Positions 41,795-52,465 of a DNA stretch of 62,918 nt are shown here, one piece after another. The position numbers and the translations under genes are program-made. Origin of the DNA: Streptacidiphilus neutrinimicus (GTDB taxonomy: Bacteria; Actinomycetota; Actinomycetes; Streptomycetales; Streptomycetaceae); assembly GCF_000787815.1 (NCBI RefSeq), contig NZ_BBPO01000021.1:51923-114840 (forward strand), given 5' to 3'. Each line of letters begins with the position of its first letter. Position 1 is the first letter of the stretch. The notes under the pieces were generated by a model. The model was given only the letters and a program-made list of their open reading frames with translations, was not told where the DNA came from and made no database searches.

Positions 41795-43231
41795 TTGAGC
41801 AGGGTCAGCAGGACTACCGTCACCGGGGACGAGGCGATCGCCGGGGTTCCGGTCGGCGCCACCGGTTCCGGCAGCCTCGCCAGCGGATCAACCGGCCTCG
41901 CCACCGCCGCCCCCCGCAAACTCTCCAGCCGACGACGCGCCGAGATCGTGGCCGTGCTGCTGTTCAGCGGCGGTCCGATCTTCGAGAGCTCGATCCCGCT
42001 CTCGGTCTTCGGCATCGACCGGCAGGACACCGGGCTCCCGCACTACCGCCTGCTCGTGTGCGCAGGGGAGAACGGTCCGCTGGCAACGACCGGCGGTCTC
42101 ACCATGACGGCGCCCTACGGCCTCGAGGGCCTGGCCCGAGCCGGCACCATCGTCGTCCCTGCCTGGCGCTCCGCCGGCCAGACCCCGCCGGCCGAGGCGC
42201 TCTCCGCGCTGCGCAAGGCCCACGCCGAGGGCGCGCGGATCATAGGCCTGTGCACCGGCGCCTTCGTCCTCGCCGCGGCGGGCCTGCTGGACGGCCGTCC
42301 CGCGACCACGCACTGGATGTACGCGCCGACCCTGGCCAAGCGCTACCCCCAGATCCAGGTCGACCCGCGTGAACTCTTCATCGACGAGGGCGACGTGCTG
42401 ACCAGCGCCGGCACGGCCGCAGGCATCGACCTGTGCCTGCACGTGGTCCGCACCGACCACGGCGCGGAGGCCGCGGCCGCCCTGGCCCGCCGACTCGTCG
42501 TGCCGGTCCGCCGCTCCGGCGGACAGGCCCCGTACGTCGACAGGTCTTTACCCGAGGAGATCGGCAACGACCCGCTCGCCGAGGTCGTCACCTGGGCCCT
42601 CGACAACCTCTCCAAGCAGTTCGACGTGGAGGTGCTGGCGGCCCGCGCGTACATGAGCCGTCGCACCTTCGACCGGCGCTTCCGGGCGCTGACCGGCAGC
42701 GCGCCGCTGCAGTGGCTGATCTCGCAGCGCGTGCTGCAGGCGCAGCGACTGCTGGAGACCACGGAGCTCTCCGTCGACGAGGTCGCACGCCGCTGCGGCT
42801 TCCGCTCGCCGGTGGCGCTGCGCGGCCACTTCCGGCGTCAGCTGGGCGTCTCCCCCGCGGTGTACCGCAGCACGTTCCGGGCACGTCGCCCGGAGCCCGG
42901 CGCGCCGGGCGGCAACGGCGGCGCCGGGGGGCTCGCCGGCGGCACCACGACGGGTACGGGGACGTCCGTGCCCGCGCAGGGCGTCGCGCCGACCGCGGGC
43001 GGGGACCAGTTCGGCGCCTCGCTGCCCACGGTGCCGCCCCAGGGCGCCCCCGGGCGCAGCCGTCCGCCCCAGCGCGTGAGCAACCGCTCACGTCAGCCCG
43101 GCGCGAGCCGCCCGGCGTCGGCCGACCACTCCTCCCCCACGGAGGACGGCCGCCCCGGCCCCGCCCAGGCTCTCAGTCATCCCGACAGCGCCACCGCCGC
43201 GCTCCGCCGCCGCGGCGCGGAACGCCGGTAA
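41795..43231 (+). CDS. adpA: AdpA-type AraC/GATase-1 developmental regulator
   Basis: A 478-residue regulator nearly identical in pattern to Streptomyces AdpA. Residues about 45-235 form the ThiJ/PfpI-like dimerisation domain (EIVAVLLFSGGPIFESSIPLS, ARIIGLCTGAFVLAAAGLLDGR). Residues about 275-375 form the AraC domain (VEVLAARAYMSRRTFDRRFRALTG, VDEVARRCGFRSPVALRGHFRRQLG). An in-frame TTA (42548-42550) codes Leu in the inter-domain DRSLPEEIG, the conserved bldA-dependent site. The start is probably TTG at 41795, with GGAG a few bases upstream; an ATG at 41690 is also in frame. The 95-residue Pro/Gly/Ser-rich tail is longer than usual. Confidence 0.93.
   Translation: MSRVSRTTVTGDEAIAGVPVGATGSGSLASGSTGLATAAPRKLSSRRRAEIVAVLLFSGGPIFESSIPLSVFGIDRQDTGLPHYRLLVCAGENGPLATTGGLTMTAPYGLEGLARAGTIVVPAWRSAGQTPPAEALSALRKAHAEGARIIGLCTGAFVLAAAGLLDGRPATTHWMYAPTLAKRYPQIQVDPRELFIDEGDVLTSAGTAAGIDLCLHVVRTDHGAEAAAALARRLVVPVRRSGGQAPYVDRSLPEEIGNDPLAEVVTWALDNLSKQFDVEVLAARAYMSRRTFDRRFRALTGSAPLQWLISQRVLQAQRLLETTELSVDEVARRCGFRSPVALRGHFRRQLGVSPAVYRSTFRARRPEPGAPGGNGGAGGLAGGTTTGTGTSVPAQGVAPTAGGDQFGASLPTVPPQGAPGRSRPPQRVSNRSRQPGASRPASADHSSPTEDGRPGPAQALSHPDSATAALRRRGAERR
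42548..42550 (+). promoter_or_regulatory. TTA (bldA) codon in adpA
   Basis: Rare leucine codon TTA inside adpA, between the two domains. In Streptomyces, translation of adpA depends on the TTA-reading tRNA made by bldA, which ties AdpA to development. Confidence 0.85.
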
Positions 43232-43606
43232 GAGGTCCCGGGCGGGCCCGGCCGGGGCCTGCCCAGGAGGCGCACGTCGGCAGCATCGGCTTCGCGCGGC
43301 TGCGCAGCGACACCGCTTGCGGGCACCAGGCGGGCAGTGGCCCCGGAGCCGTGAGGCGGTCCACTGGAGCCACCCCCGTTCGGTGCTCCCCGCATCCGCC
43401 CGTGCCCTGCTCCGCCGGGGTCTCCCGCCGCGCCAGAGCTTCGACTCCAGCCCCTTGTGGGCCAGCGGGGTCGACGTGTCGACTTGCACGGGCGAAGCGC
43501 GATGATCGACCATGACGGGTCAGCCGATCGCCCGCCCGGGTCCGTCGCGGAGGTCGCGGTTGACGTCGAAGGCAGGACGCGCACAAGCCCCGGGACGGTG
43601 AGCCGG
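43232..43606. other. intergenic region between adpA and orn, 375 bp
   Basis: It is GC-rich, without a recognised gene or clear hairpin. An in-frame extension of orn back to 43457 exists, but nothing in it resembles oligoribonuclease. The orn promoter should lie here; no confident -10 is visible. Confidence 0.5.
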
Positions 43607-44209
43607 ATGAACGATCGCATGGTGTGGATCGACTGTGAGATGACGGGACTCGACCTTGAGCGAGATGCCCTGGTGGAGGTCGCCGCCCTGGTGACCGACT
43701 CGGAGCTGAACGTTCTGGGCGAGGGCGTCGACATCGTGGTCCGTCCTCCGGACGCGGCGCTCGCACAGATGCCGGACGTGGTGCGGGAGATGCACACCTC
43801 CTCCGGGCTGCTGGAGGAGTTGGCCGAGGGCGTCACCCTCGCGGAGGCGGAGGCGCAGGTCCTCGCCTACGTCCGGGCCCACGTGCCGGAGGCCGGCAAG
43901 GCGCCGCTGTGCGGCAACTCCGTCGCGACCGACCGCGGCTTCCTCTCGCGCGACATGCCGGCGCTGGAAGGTCATCTCCACTACCGGATCGTCGACGTGT
44001 CGTCGATCAAGGAGCTGGCTCGCCGCTGGTACCCGCGCGCCTACTACAACAGCCCCAAGAAGCAGGGCAACCACCGCGCGCTCGCGGACATCCGGGAGAG
44101 CATCGCGGAGTTGAAGTACTACCGGGAGGCCGTCTTCGTGCCGCAGCCCGGCCCGGACACCGAGGCCGCGCGGACGATCGCGGCACGCTACGAGCAGCCG
44201 CCGGCCTGA
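43607..44209 (+). CDS. orn: oligoribonuclease
   Basis: A 200-residue DEDDh 3'-to-5' exoribonuclease that degrades 2-5 nucleotide RNAs (and pGpG from cyclic di-GMP turnover). The catalytic acids are in [12 protein letters not shown] (Asp9, Glu11), [14 protein letters not shown] and GNHRALADI (His and Asp). Family length is exact. The ATG at 43607 starts the conserved [12 protein letters not shown] block. The adpA-orn pair is conserved in Streptomyces, where loss of ornA impairs growth and aerial development. Confidence 0.95.
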   Translation: MNDRMVWIDCEMTGLDLERDALVEVAALVTDSELNVLGEGVDIVVRPPDAALAQMPDVVREMHTSSGLLEELAEGVTLAEAEAQVLAYVRAHVPEAGKAPLCGNSVATDRGFLSRDMPALEGHLHYRIVDVSSIKELARRWYPRAYYNSPKKQGNHRALADIRESIAELKYYREAVFVPQPGPDTEAARTIAARYEQPPA

Positions 44210-44345
44210 GACCGGTACGCCGGTGACACCCCCACGACCGGGGGTGCGCCGGACCGGCCGCGGCCACCGCAAACGTGGTCGTGAGCATCCCGACGGATCC
44301 TGTAGAGTTATCTCCGTCAGCGCGCGAGAGCGCAGCGGACAGATG

Positions 44346-44421
44346 GTGGGCGTAGCTCAGCTGGTAGAGCACTGCGTTGTGGTCGCAGGTGTCGCGGGTT
44401 CGAGCCCCGTCGCTCACCCCA
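44346..44421 (+). tRNA. tRNA-His (anticodon GTG)
   Basis: A 76-base cloverleaf. Acceptor GTGGGCG pairs with CGCTCAC (one G-T); anticodon arm CTGCG-TTGTGGT-CGCAG gives GTG; the T arm includes GGGTTCGAGCCCC; CCA is encoded (44419-44421). A G at 44345 can serve as the tRNA-His-specific G-1 facing the discriminator C at 44418. Confidence 0.97.
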
Positions 44422-44428
44422 CCGAAGG

Positions 44429-44469
44429 CTTCGGGCCCGACCGTTCAGCGGTCGGGCCCGAAGTCGTTT
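44429..44469 (+). terminator. intrinsic terminator of tRNA-His
   Basis: Perfect 15-bp stem CTTCGGGCCCGACCG / CGGTCGGGCCCGAAG around TTCAG, followed by TCGTTT. Confidence 0.9.
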
Positions 44470-44494
44470 ACGGTCGTCAGGGCCTGAGGCCCGC

Positions 44495-45499
44495 TCAGGA
44501 TCCGGGGCGCTCCTCCGGCTGTCCCTCCGGGCCCCCCTCCGTGGTCTCCTCCGGATCCGGGAACACCAGACCACCGGCCTCCAGCTCCGCGTCCGCCTGA
44601 GCCTCGAGCTCAGGGACGCTCGGCACCGGAGGCACGCTCGGCACGTGCTCCTCGGGCTTCGCCGCGGCTGCGGCCGTCACAGCGGCCGCAGCGCCCGCCG
44701 CCGCACTGGCGCTCGGAGCTCCGCCGTTGCTCCCCGGCTTGGGCGTCATCCCGTCCAGGAAGCGGAGCAGCTCGACCGGGAACGGCAGGACCAGCGTCGA
44801 GTTCTTCTCCGCGGCCACCTCGACGACCGTCTGCAGCAGACGCAGCTGCAGCGCGGCCGGGGTGTCGGACATGATCGTCGCGGCCTCGGAGAGCTTCCGC
44901 GAGGCCTGGAACTCGCCGTCTGCGGTGATGATGCGCGCACGACGCTCGCGCTCCGCCTCGGCCTGCCGGGACATGGAGCGCTTCATCGACTCCGGCAGCG
45001 CGACGTCCTTGATCTCGACACGGTCGATGTGGATGCCCCAGCCGACCGCCGGACTGTCGAGCATGAGCTCCAGGCCCTGGTTGAGCGGTTCGCGATTGGT
45101 GAGCAGGTCGTCGAGCTCGCTCTTGCCGATGATCGAGCGGAGTGAGGTCTGCGCCACCTGCGACATCGCGAAGGTGTAGTTCTGCACCTGGACGGTCGCG
45201 AGCACCGGGTCCTCGACCCGGAAGTAGACGACGGCGTCGACCCGGACGGTGACGTTGTCACGGGTGATGCCCTCCTGCGCGGGCACCGGCATGGTGATGA
45301 TCTGGACGTTCACCTTCCGCAACCGGTCCGCGACGGGTAGCAGCAGGGTCAGGCCGGGCTCCTTGATGCCGCTGCGAACCTTGCCGAAGCGGAACACGAC
45401 ACCGCGCTCGAACTGCTGGACGACACGCACCCCCGTCGCCAGCCACACGGCACCCACGCCGAGCACCCCCAGGACGACATCCACAGCCAGCATCGCCAT
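44495..45499 (-). CDS. SPFH-domain membrane protein (stomatin/slipin family)
   Basis: A 334-residue protein. One N-terminal membrane segment (VDVVLGVLGVGAVWLATGV) is followed by the slipin core: QQFERGVVFRFGKV, PGLTLLLPVADRLRKVNVQ, EGITRDNVTVRVDAVVYFRV, LRSIIGKSELDDLLTNRE and VEIKDVALPESMKRSMSRQAEAERERRARI. The tail (from about 255) is Ala- then Pro/Glu-rich and likely disordered. Slipins organise membrane domains and often pair with NfeD-type proteases; none is seen here. An upstream GTG at 45544 would place GGAGG too close, so the starts at 45499-45502 are preferred. Confidence 0.9.
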   Translation of the reverse strand: MAMLAVDVVLGVLGVGAVWLATGVRVVQQFERGVVFRFGKVRSGIKEPGLTLLLPVADRLRKVNVQIITMPVPAQEGITRDNVTVRVDAVVYFRVEDPVLATVQVQNYTFAMSQVAQTSLRSIIGKSELDDLLTNREPLNQGLELMLDSPAVGWGIHIDRVEIKDVALPESMKRSMSRQAEAERERRARIITADGEFQASRKLSEAATIMSDTPAALQLRLLQTVVEVAAEKNSTLVLPFPVELLRFLDGMTPKPGSNGGAPSASAAAGAAAAVTAAAAAKPEEHVPSVPPVPSVPELEAQADAELEAGGLVFPDPEETTEGGPEGQPEERPGS

Positions 45500-45674
45500 C
45501 ACCCGATCTCGTCCGTACAGGACACACGGCAGCCACCCCGTCACCCTCCACGCTACTCGCGGGTCCGGCCAGGAGGAACGGTCGTGCGGACCTGATGATC
45601 AGCCGTTCGGGTCCAGGCCGGACCGTGGCAGCACGGCCGCGTCCCGGCCCGACGGGAGCCGCAGACCGGGCAGG

Positions 45675-46709
45675 CTAGGCGGACTCGCGGACCACCAGAT
45701 CCGTGGAGAGGATGATCTGCCGATGACTACGACCGGGCGCCGCGATCTCCTCCAGTAGCAGCCGGGCCATGGCACGGCCCATCTCCTCGCTCGGCTGACG
45801 GACCGTGGTCATCGGGGGCTCCGTGTGCCGCGCCAGCGGTGAGTCGTCGAAGCCCACCACGGCCACGTCCGTCGGTATCCTGCGGCCGACCCGCCGCAGC
45901 GCGCGCATCGCGCCCGCCGCCATCAGGTCGGAGGCGCAGAAGACCGCGTCGAGGGTCGGCTCGCGCACCAGCAGCTCCGCCATGGCCCGCTCGCCCGACT
46001 CCTCGGAGAAGTCACCGTGGGCGATGAGCCCGGGCTCGACCGCCACCCCGGCCTCCTCCAGCGCCCGCCGGTAGCCCTCGATGCGGACGCAGGACGCCTC
46101 CATGTCCAGCGGGCCGGTGATCGTCGCCACCCGCCGCCGCCCCAGGCCGAGCAGGTGCCGAACCGCCGACCACGCACCACCGAGGTTGTCCGAGTTGACG
46201 TAGCTGAGGGGCTCCAGCTCGGAGCGGCGACCGCCCAGCACCGTGGGCAGCCCCGTGCTCTCCACCAGCTCGGCCACGGGGTCGTCGGCGTGGACGGAGA
46301 CCATGAGCACCCCGTCGACCCGCCGCCCGTCCAGGAAGCCGGCCAGCCGGCGGCGCTCACGCTCGGTGCTGACCAGTATCAGCAGCAGCTGCAGCTCCGT
46401 CTCCGAGAGCTCGCTCGCCACCCCGCGGATGATCGAGGCGAAGAAGGGCTCGGAGGCGAGCCGGGTCTCCGTCTCCGGGATGATCAGAGCCACGGCGTCG
46501 GCCCTGCTGGTCGCCAAAGAGCGGGCGGCGCGGTTCGGCACGTAGCCGAGCTCGGCGATGGCCTGCTCGACAGCCGTGCGCGCCCGGGGGCTCACCCCGG
46601 CGGCGCCGTTGACCACGCGCGACACCGTGCCGCGGCCGACACCGGCCAGCGCGGCGACGGCCTCCAGCGTGGGCCGTCCCTCGCCGCGACCGGCGGACCT
46701 GCTGCTCAT
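45675..46709 (-). CDS. cebR: CebR-type LacI-family repressor
   Basis: A 344-residue LacI repressor. The HTH and hinge are PTLEAVAALAGVGRGTVSRVVNGAAGVSPRARTAVEQAI and LGYVPNRAARSLAT; the ligand domain has the periplasmic-binding fold (EPFFASIIRGVASELSE, VGFDDSPLARHTEPPMTTVRQP). Streptomyces CebR binds TGGGAGCGCTCCCA and is released by cellobiose; exactly this palindrome occurs twice upstream, with a third variant, before the divergent beta-glucosidase. That context supports the gene name. The ATG at 46709 has AAGGGAA upstream. None of the boxes lies within 250 bases of its own start. Confidence 0.9.
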   Translation of the reverse strand: MSSRSAGRGEGRPTLEAVAALAGVGRGTVSRVVNGAAGVSPRARTAVEQAIAELGYVPNRAARSLATSRADAVALIIPETETRLASEPFFASIIRGVASELSETELQLLLILVSTERERRRLAGFLDGRRVDGVLMVSVHADDPVAELVESTGLPTVLGGRRSELEPLSYVNSDNLGGAWSAVRHLLGLGRRRVATITGPLDMEASCVRIEGYRRALEEAGVAVEPGLIAHGDFSEESGERAMAELLVREPTLDAVFCASDLMAAGAMRALRRVGRRIPTDVAVVGFDDSPLARHTEPPMTTVRQPSEEMGRAMARLLLEEIAAPGRSHRQIILSTDLVVRESA

Positions 46710-46968
46710 GGCGTTCCCTTCGTTCCCCTCGTGTACGGCGCGGACCGCTCGCGACCCGGCCCGACGCCCTGATGCGCGCCACGTGTCCCAACGCACCCGA
46801 GACCGGCCTCGTCACGTCAGCGTTCGGGTCTCGCGCGATCCGGGCACCTCGTGATGCGGGTCCATCGTGCCAGCGGCCGCCGGGCCGCATGTACGGAGTC
46901 GCGCGGGGCCCACGCTAGACGGGCGTCCACAGCGCCGTGGCCTCACCCTAGCGCGATCCCACGTCGAA

Positions 46969-46982
46969 TGGGAGCGCTCCCA
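46969..46982. promoter_or_regulatory. CebR box 1
   Basis: TGGGAGCGCTCCCA, an exact 14-bp palindrome identical to the published CebR/CelR operator, 30 bases upstream of the -35. Confidence 0.9.
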
Positions 46983-47056
46983 ACTTTCGAGGGAAAGCCG
47001 GACCGGAGTCCTTGACATCCGTACACCGCAGGGCTCAGGCTTCCGGCATCAGGAAC

Positions 47057-47070
47057 TGGGAGCGCTCCCA
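47057..47070. promoter_or_regulatory. CebR box 2
   Basis: Exact TGGGAGCGCTCCCA, 15 bases past the -10, placed to block transcription start or elongation. Confidence 0.9.
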
Positions 47071-47095
47071 TCGCCGACCGTCCATCGGCCCCGAC

Positions 47096-47109
47096 CGGGA
47101 GCGCTCCCG
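47096..47109. promoter_or_regulatory. CebR box 3 (variant)
   Basis: CGGGAGCGCTCCCG keeps the palindrome and the 12-bp core but changes both outer bases. It lies 51 bases before the bglC start and 39 bases from box 2. Confidence 0.8.
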
Positions 47110-47160
47110 CTCCTCCCGCCTCACCGCCATCCGTCTCGGAAATCTCGGGAGACTGCTGCG

Positions 47161-48630
<1,470 letters not shown>

Positions 48631-48757
48631 CAGTAACGCTGCGTAGCTCACGATCGTTGGACCGGGCGTGCACGTGTTCGCCACTCTGTTCGCCCGAGCG
48701 CCCTCACCGGCACCCGCCCAAGGCGCGGTTCCGGTTCCGGCCGATCATGTCGGCACC

Positions 48758-48844
48758 ATGGCGTGGCTGCTGCCGGTCCTTCTGGGCCTGCTGCTGACAG
48801 CGATCGCGTGCTACAAGCACCGCGGCCTGCCCGGGGGGCACTGA
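48758..48844 (+). CDS. possible 28-residue membrane peptide
   Basis: MAWLLPVLLGLLLTAIACYK followed by HRGLPGGH and a stop: one hydrophobic helix then a short basic tail, the layout of small actinobacterial membrane peptides. In-frame GTG codons at 48668 and 48674 could extend it to 56-59 residues. No convincing ribosome site is seen, so this is tentative. Confidence 0.3.
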   Translation: MAWLLPVLLGLLLTAIACYKHRGLPGGH

Positions 48845-48903
48845 GCCGCCTGCGGCCCGCCTCGTGCGGTGCTCGCGCAGTGCTCCCGCGGTGCTCCCGC
48901 AGA

Positions 48904-48920
48904 GACGGGCGCCGCCCGTC
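48904..48920 (+). terminator. small hairpin downstream of bglC
   Basis: GACGGGC/GCCCGTC with loop GCC; TTTT occurs 13 bases later. A weak candidate for the bglC transcript end. Confidence 0.35.
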
Positions 48921-49014
48921 CACGTGTACGCACCTTTTGGCAACCGATCACCGTGCCCCGGCCCGTTCAGGGGATCAGCACGCAAGCCTCCGAGGTCCAC
49001 CCATGATCACCTCA

Positions 49015-49033
49015 CATCAGATACCCGCTGATG
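49015..49033. promoter_or_regulatory. inverted repeat before the transporter operon
   Basis: CATCAGATACCCGCTGATG, arms CATCAG/CTGATG, lies 78 bases before the first permease gene. It could be an operator for an unknown regulator. Confidence 0.35.
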
Positions 49034-49110
49034 ACTCACTGTCAGATGCCCTGCCCATCCATGACCAGGTGACGCCCTTCGGGCCTCGCCTCGGCTGAGC
49101 GGAGGCCGGC

Positions 49111-50097
49111 ATGCGAGCACTCCTGCGAAGGCTCTGGTTCTATCTCATCGCCGCCTACGCGGCGATCACGCTCAACTTCTTCATCCCCCGGATGGTGCCG
49201 GGCAGCGCCCTGCAGAACTTCCTGGCCAAGATGAACACGGCCTCTCTGACCCCCGCCCAGCTCCAGGCCCTCCAGGCCCAGTACGGCGGCGGTCACCAGG
49301 GCCTGGTCGCGCAGTACCTCACCTACCTGGGCAACCTCTTCCAGGGCGACCTGGGCGTCTCGACCTCGCTGTCCGCGCCCGTCTCGACCGTGCTCGCCAA
49401 CGACCTGCCGTGGACGATCGGCCTGGTCGGCTCGGCGACGGTGATCGCCTTCCTGGTGGGCACACTGATCGGCGTGCTGGCGGGCTGGCGGCGCAGCGGC
49501 CTGCTGGACGCCCTGCTGCCTGCGGCCACGTTCTTCCAGGCCGTCCCGTACTTCATCCTGGCCTCGCTGCTGATGCTCAGCTTCGGCTTCTACGGAGGGA
49601 TGTTCCCGACCGGCGGCGCCTACGACACCGGCCGCTACGCGACGGTCACCCCGGGCTGGAACTGGCCCTTCATCGCCAACGTGATCGACCACGGGGCCCT
49701 GCCCGCGGCGACGGTGGCGCTGGCCTCGATCGCCGGGTGGATCCTCGGCATGCGCAACATGATGATCACGACCATGGACGAGGACTACGTCCTGGTCGCC
49801 GCCGCCAAGGGCCTGCCCAGGCACAAGGTCGTGGCGGTCGCAGCCCGCAACGCGCTGCTGCCGAGCATCTCCAACTTCGCGCTGTCGATCAGCCTCGTGG
49901 TCACCGGCTCGATCGTCACCGAGATCGTCTTCAACTACGCCGGTGTGGGCCGGGAGATCTTCAACGCGGCCCAGGCGGCCGACTACCCGGTGATGCAGGG
50001 CATCCTGCTCGTCGTCACCTTCACCGTGCTCGGCGCCAACCTGCTCGCCGACCTCGTCTACGTCGCGCTCGACCCACGCGCGAGGAAGGTGGCCTGA
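49111..50097 (+). CDS. ABC transporter permease, Opp/Dpp B type
   Basis: A 328-residue inner-membrane permease with six segments. It has the DppB-type N-terminus (FYLIAAYAAITLNFFIPRMVPGS), an external loop with LGNLFQGDLGVS, and the cytoplasmic coupling EAA-like loop DEDYVLVAAAKGLPRHKVV. First gene of five on the same strand; GGAGG precedes the ATG. SBP_bac_5 transporters carry peptides, nickel or, in several bacteria, cello-, xylo- and manno-oligosaccharides. Position right after a GH1 gene favours a sugar role. Confidence 0.92.
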   Translation: MRALLRRLWFYLIAAYAAITLNFFIPRMVPGSALQNFLAKMNTASLTPAQLQALQAQYGGGHQGLVAQYLTYLGNLFQGDLGVSTSLSAPVSTVLANDLPWTIGLVGSATVIAFLVGTLIGVLAGWRRSGLLDALLPAATFFQAVPYFILASLLMLSFGFYGGMFPTGGAYDTGRYATVTPGWNWPFIANVIDHGALPAATVALASIAGWILGMRNMMITTMDEDYVLVAAAKGLPRHKVVAVAARNALLPSISNFALSISLVVTGSIVTEIVFNYAGVGREIFNAAQAADYPVMQGILLVVTFTVLGANLLADLVYVALDPRARKVA

Positions 50098-50100
50098 GCC

Positions 50101-51078
50101 GTGTCGCCCGTTCTCCGACCACGACAGCCGCGCCGCTCGGGCGGCGGCCGCACCCGCCTGCTGCGCTCGCCCAAAGTGGCCGTCGGCTCGCTGATCCTGC
50201 TCTTCTTCGTGCTGCTCGCGCTCTTCGGCCCGATGGTCGCGCCGCACTCGACCGACTGGCGGGCCTCCCGCCTCGACAACGTCCCGCATCCGCCCTCGGG
50301 CCGGTTCTGGCTGGGCACCGACGTGCAGCAGCACGATCTGTTCTCACAACTGCTGGCCGGCGGCCGGGACACCCTGCTGATCGCCTTCGTCGCCGGGATC
50401 ATCGCCACCGTGCTCTCCGTGCTCGTCGGCGTGAGCGCGGGCTACCTCGGCGGCAGGGCGGACGAGGTGCTGTCGATCCTGACCAACATCTTCCTGGCCC
50501 TGCCCGGCCTGCTGATCCTCATGGTCGTCATGAAGATGATGCCGGACGGCGACACCGGGAACCCGCTGCTGATCGGTGCGGTCATCGCCCTCAGCGCCTG
50601 GGCCTGGGGCGCCCGCGTGCTGCGCGCGCAGACGCTGGCCCTGCGCAACCAGGACTACGTCGAGTCGGCACGGGTCGTCGGCGAGGGCCGGGTGCGGATC
50701 ATCCTCTTCGAGATCCTCCCCAACCTGCTGCCGATCCTGGCCTCCTCCTTCATCTTCACCGTGATCTACGGGATCGGCGCCTACGCCTCGCTCTCCTGGC
50801 TGGGCCTGATCAATCCGACCAACGCCTCCTGGGGCACCATGCTCAACACCGCCCAGCAGTTCAGCGCGACCACCAGCGGCACCTGGTGGTGGTACGGGCC
50901 TCCGGCCCTGTGCGTCGCCTTCGTCGGCATCGCCCTGGCGCTGCTCAACTTCGGCATCGACGAGATCGTCAACCCCCGGATGCGCAGCACCCGTCGAGGT
51001 CTGGGCCGCGGGCGCGGTCCGCGCTTCCAGCTCGGCCTCACGCCGGTCGTCCGCGCCGAGGAAGGAATACGCCGATGA
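50101..51078 (+). CDS. ABC transporter permease, Opp/Dpp C type
   Basis: A 325-residue partner permease. N-terminal cytoplasmic stretch, then [27 protein letters not shown], the DppC-type [22 protein letters not shown], and the coupling loop [22 protein letters not shown] start three bases after the previous stop; its own TGA overlaps the next ATG (ATGA at 51075-51078), so translation is coupled. Confidence 0.92.
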   Translation: MSPVLRPRQPRRSGGGRTRLLRSPKVAVGSLILLFFVLLALFGPMVAPHSTDWRASRLDNVPHPPSGRFWLGTDVQQHDLFSQLLAGGRDTLLIAFVAGIIATVLSVLVGVSAGYLGGRADEVLSILTNIFLALPGLLILMVVMKMMPDGDTGNPLLIGAVIALSAWAWGARVLRAQTLALRNQDYVESARVVGEGRVRIILFEILPNLLPILASSFIFTVIYGIGAYASLSWLGLINPTNASWGTMLNTAQQFSATTSGTWWWYGPPALCVAFVGIALALLNFGIDEIVNPRMRSTRRGLGRGRGPRFQLGLTPVVRAEEGIRR

Positions 51079-52465
51079 CGCAGAGCCAGACCATCAGCCC
51101 TGCGCCGACCGCGCGAGAGCGCGAGGCCGTCCTGGAGGTCCGTGGCCTCGACGTGGACTACGGGCACGGGCCCGACGCGGTCCGCGCCGTCAGCGGAGCC
51201 GATCTCGTCCTGCACCGGGGCGAGGTGCTCGGGCTCGCGGGCGAGAGCGGCTCCGGCAAGTCGACGCTCGCCTACGCGCTCACCCGCCTCCTCCGTGCGC
51301 CCGGCGTGATCACCGGCGGCGAGGTGCTCTTTCACTCCCGGCCGCAGGGCTCCGACGCCGGCCCCCCCGAGACGGTGGACCTGCTGGCCGCCGACGCGGC
51401 CACACTGCGCCGGATCCGCTGGTCGGAGCTGGCGGTGGTGTTCCAGAGCGCGATGCACGCGCTCAACCCGGTGGCCCGCATCGACGCCCAGTTGACCGAC
51501 GTTCTCAAGGCGCACCGCCGGTCGATGACGCCGGCCCAGCGGCGCGAGCGCGCGGTGGAGCTGCTGCGGATGGTCGGGATCAGCGCCGACCGCTTGCGCA
51601 GCTACCCGCACGAGCTCTCCGGCGGCATGCGGCAGCGTGTGATGATCGCGATGACGCTGGCTCTGGAGCCGCAGGTGGTCATCATGGACGAACCGACGAC
51701 CGCTCTGGACGTGGTGACGCAGCGGGAGATCCTCGAGGAGCTGATGCAGCTGCGCGAGCGCCTCGGCTTCGCGGTCGTCTTCATCACCCACGACCTGTCC
51801 CTGCTGCTGGAGCTGGCCGACTCGATCGCGGTCATGTACGCCGGGCGCATCGTCGAACGGGCCAGCGCGGCGGAGCTGTTCCGGGCCCCGCGGCACCCGT
51901 ACAGCCTCGGCCTCAAGGGCTCCTTCCCGAGCCTGCACGGCGAGCGGGTCCGGATGGAGGGCATCCCCGGCTCCCCGCCGAGCCTGCGCTCCATGCCGAG
52001 TGGCTGTGCCTTCCACCCGCGCTGCGCCTTCGCGATGGATCGCTGCGCCGAGGAGCAGCCCCTGCTGGTCACCCCGTCCCTGGAGCTGCCCGACGGTCGG
52101 GCCGGAACGGCAGGCGGACCGCCCAGCGACCGGTCGAGCGCCTGCTGGCTGCAGGACGGGCGACAGCCGGTTCCCGCCGCGCTGGCCCTGCCGTTCCCGC
52201 CCCTGCCCGCGACGGCCACCGTCGCGACGCCCGAGCCGCCCGCGACGCCCGAGCCGAACCGCTCCGCGGCCGGCATCGCGCCGGTGCCCCTGCCCGCGCC
52301 CGCTCCGATCGGCGCCGCGCCGACCAAGTCTGCGCCCACCAACGCTGCGCCCACCAACGCTGCGCCGACCGACTCGGCGCCGGTCGACTCGGCTCCGGTC
52401 GACTCGGCGCCGGCGGGTGCGACATCCGGCGCGACCGCGGCCACCCCTCCACTCGGGAGCTCCTC

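Larger units (their letters stand above)
46710..47160. promoter_or_regulatory. cebR-bglC control region
   Basis: A 451-bp divergent region. It holds a plus-strand promoter with TTGACA (47012-47017), 18-bp spacer and CAGGCT (47036-47041), and three CebR-type palindromes, one upstream and two downstream of it. No gene is present. Confidence 0.75.
48631..49110. other. region between bglC and the transporter operon, 480 bp
   Basis: It contains a possible tiny membrane peptide (48758-48844), a 7-bp hairpin (48904-48920) and an inverted repeat CATCAG/CTGATG (49015-49033). No CebR box is present, so the transporter operon either continues from bglC or has a promoter not under direct CebR control. 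Confidence 0.6.

Noticed and set aside
41574-41798. 74-codon frame in the adpA leader
   Set aside because: Less biased third positions, no recognisable domain, and a weak start; more likely part of the long untranslated region.
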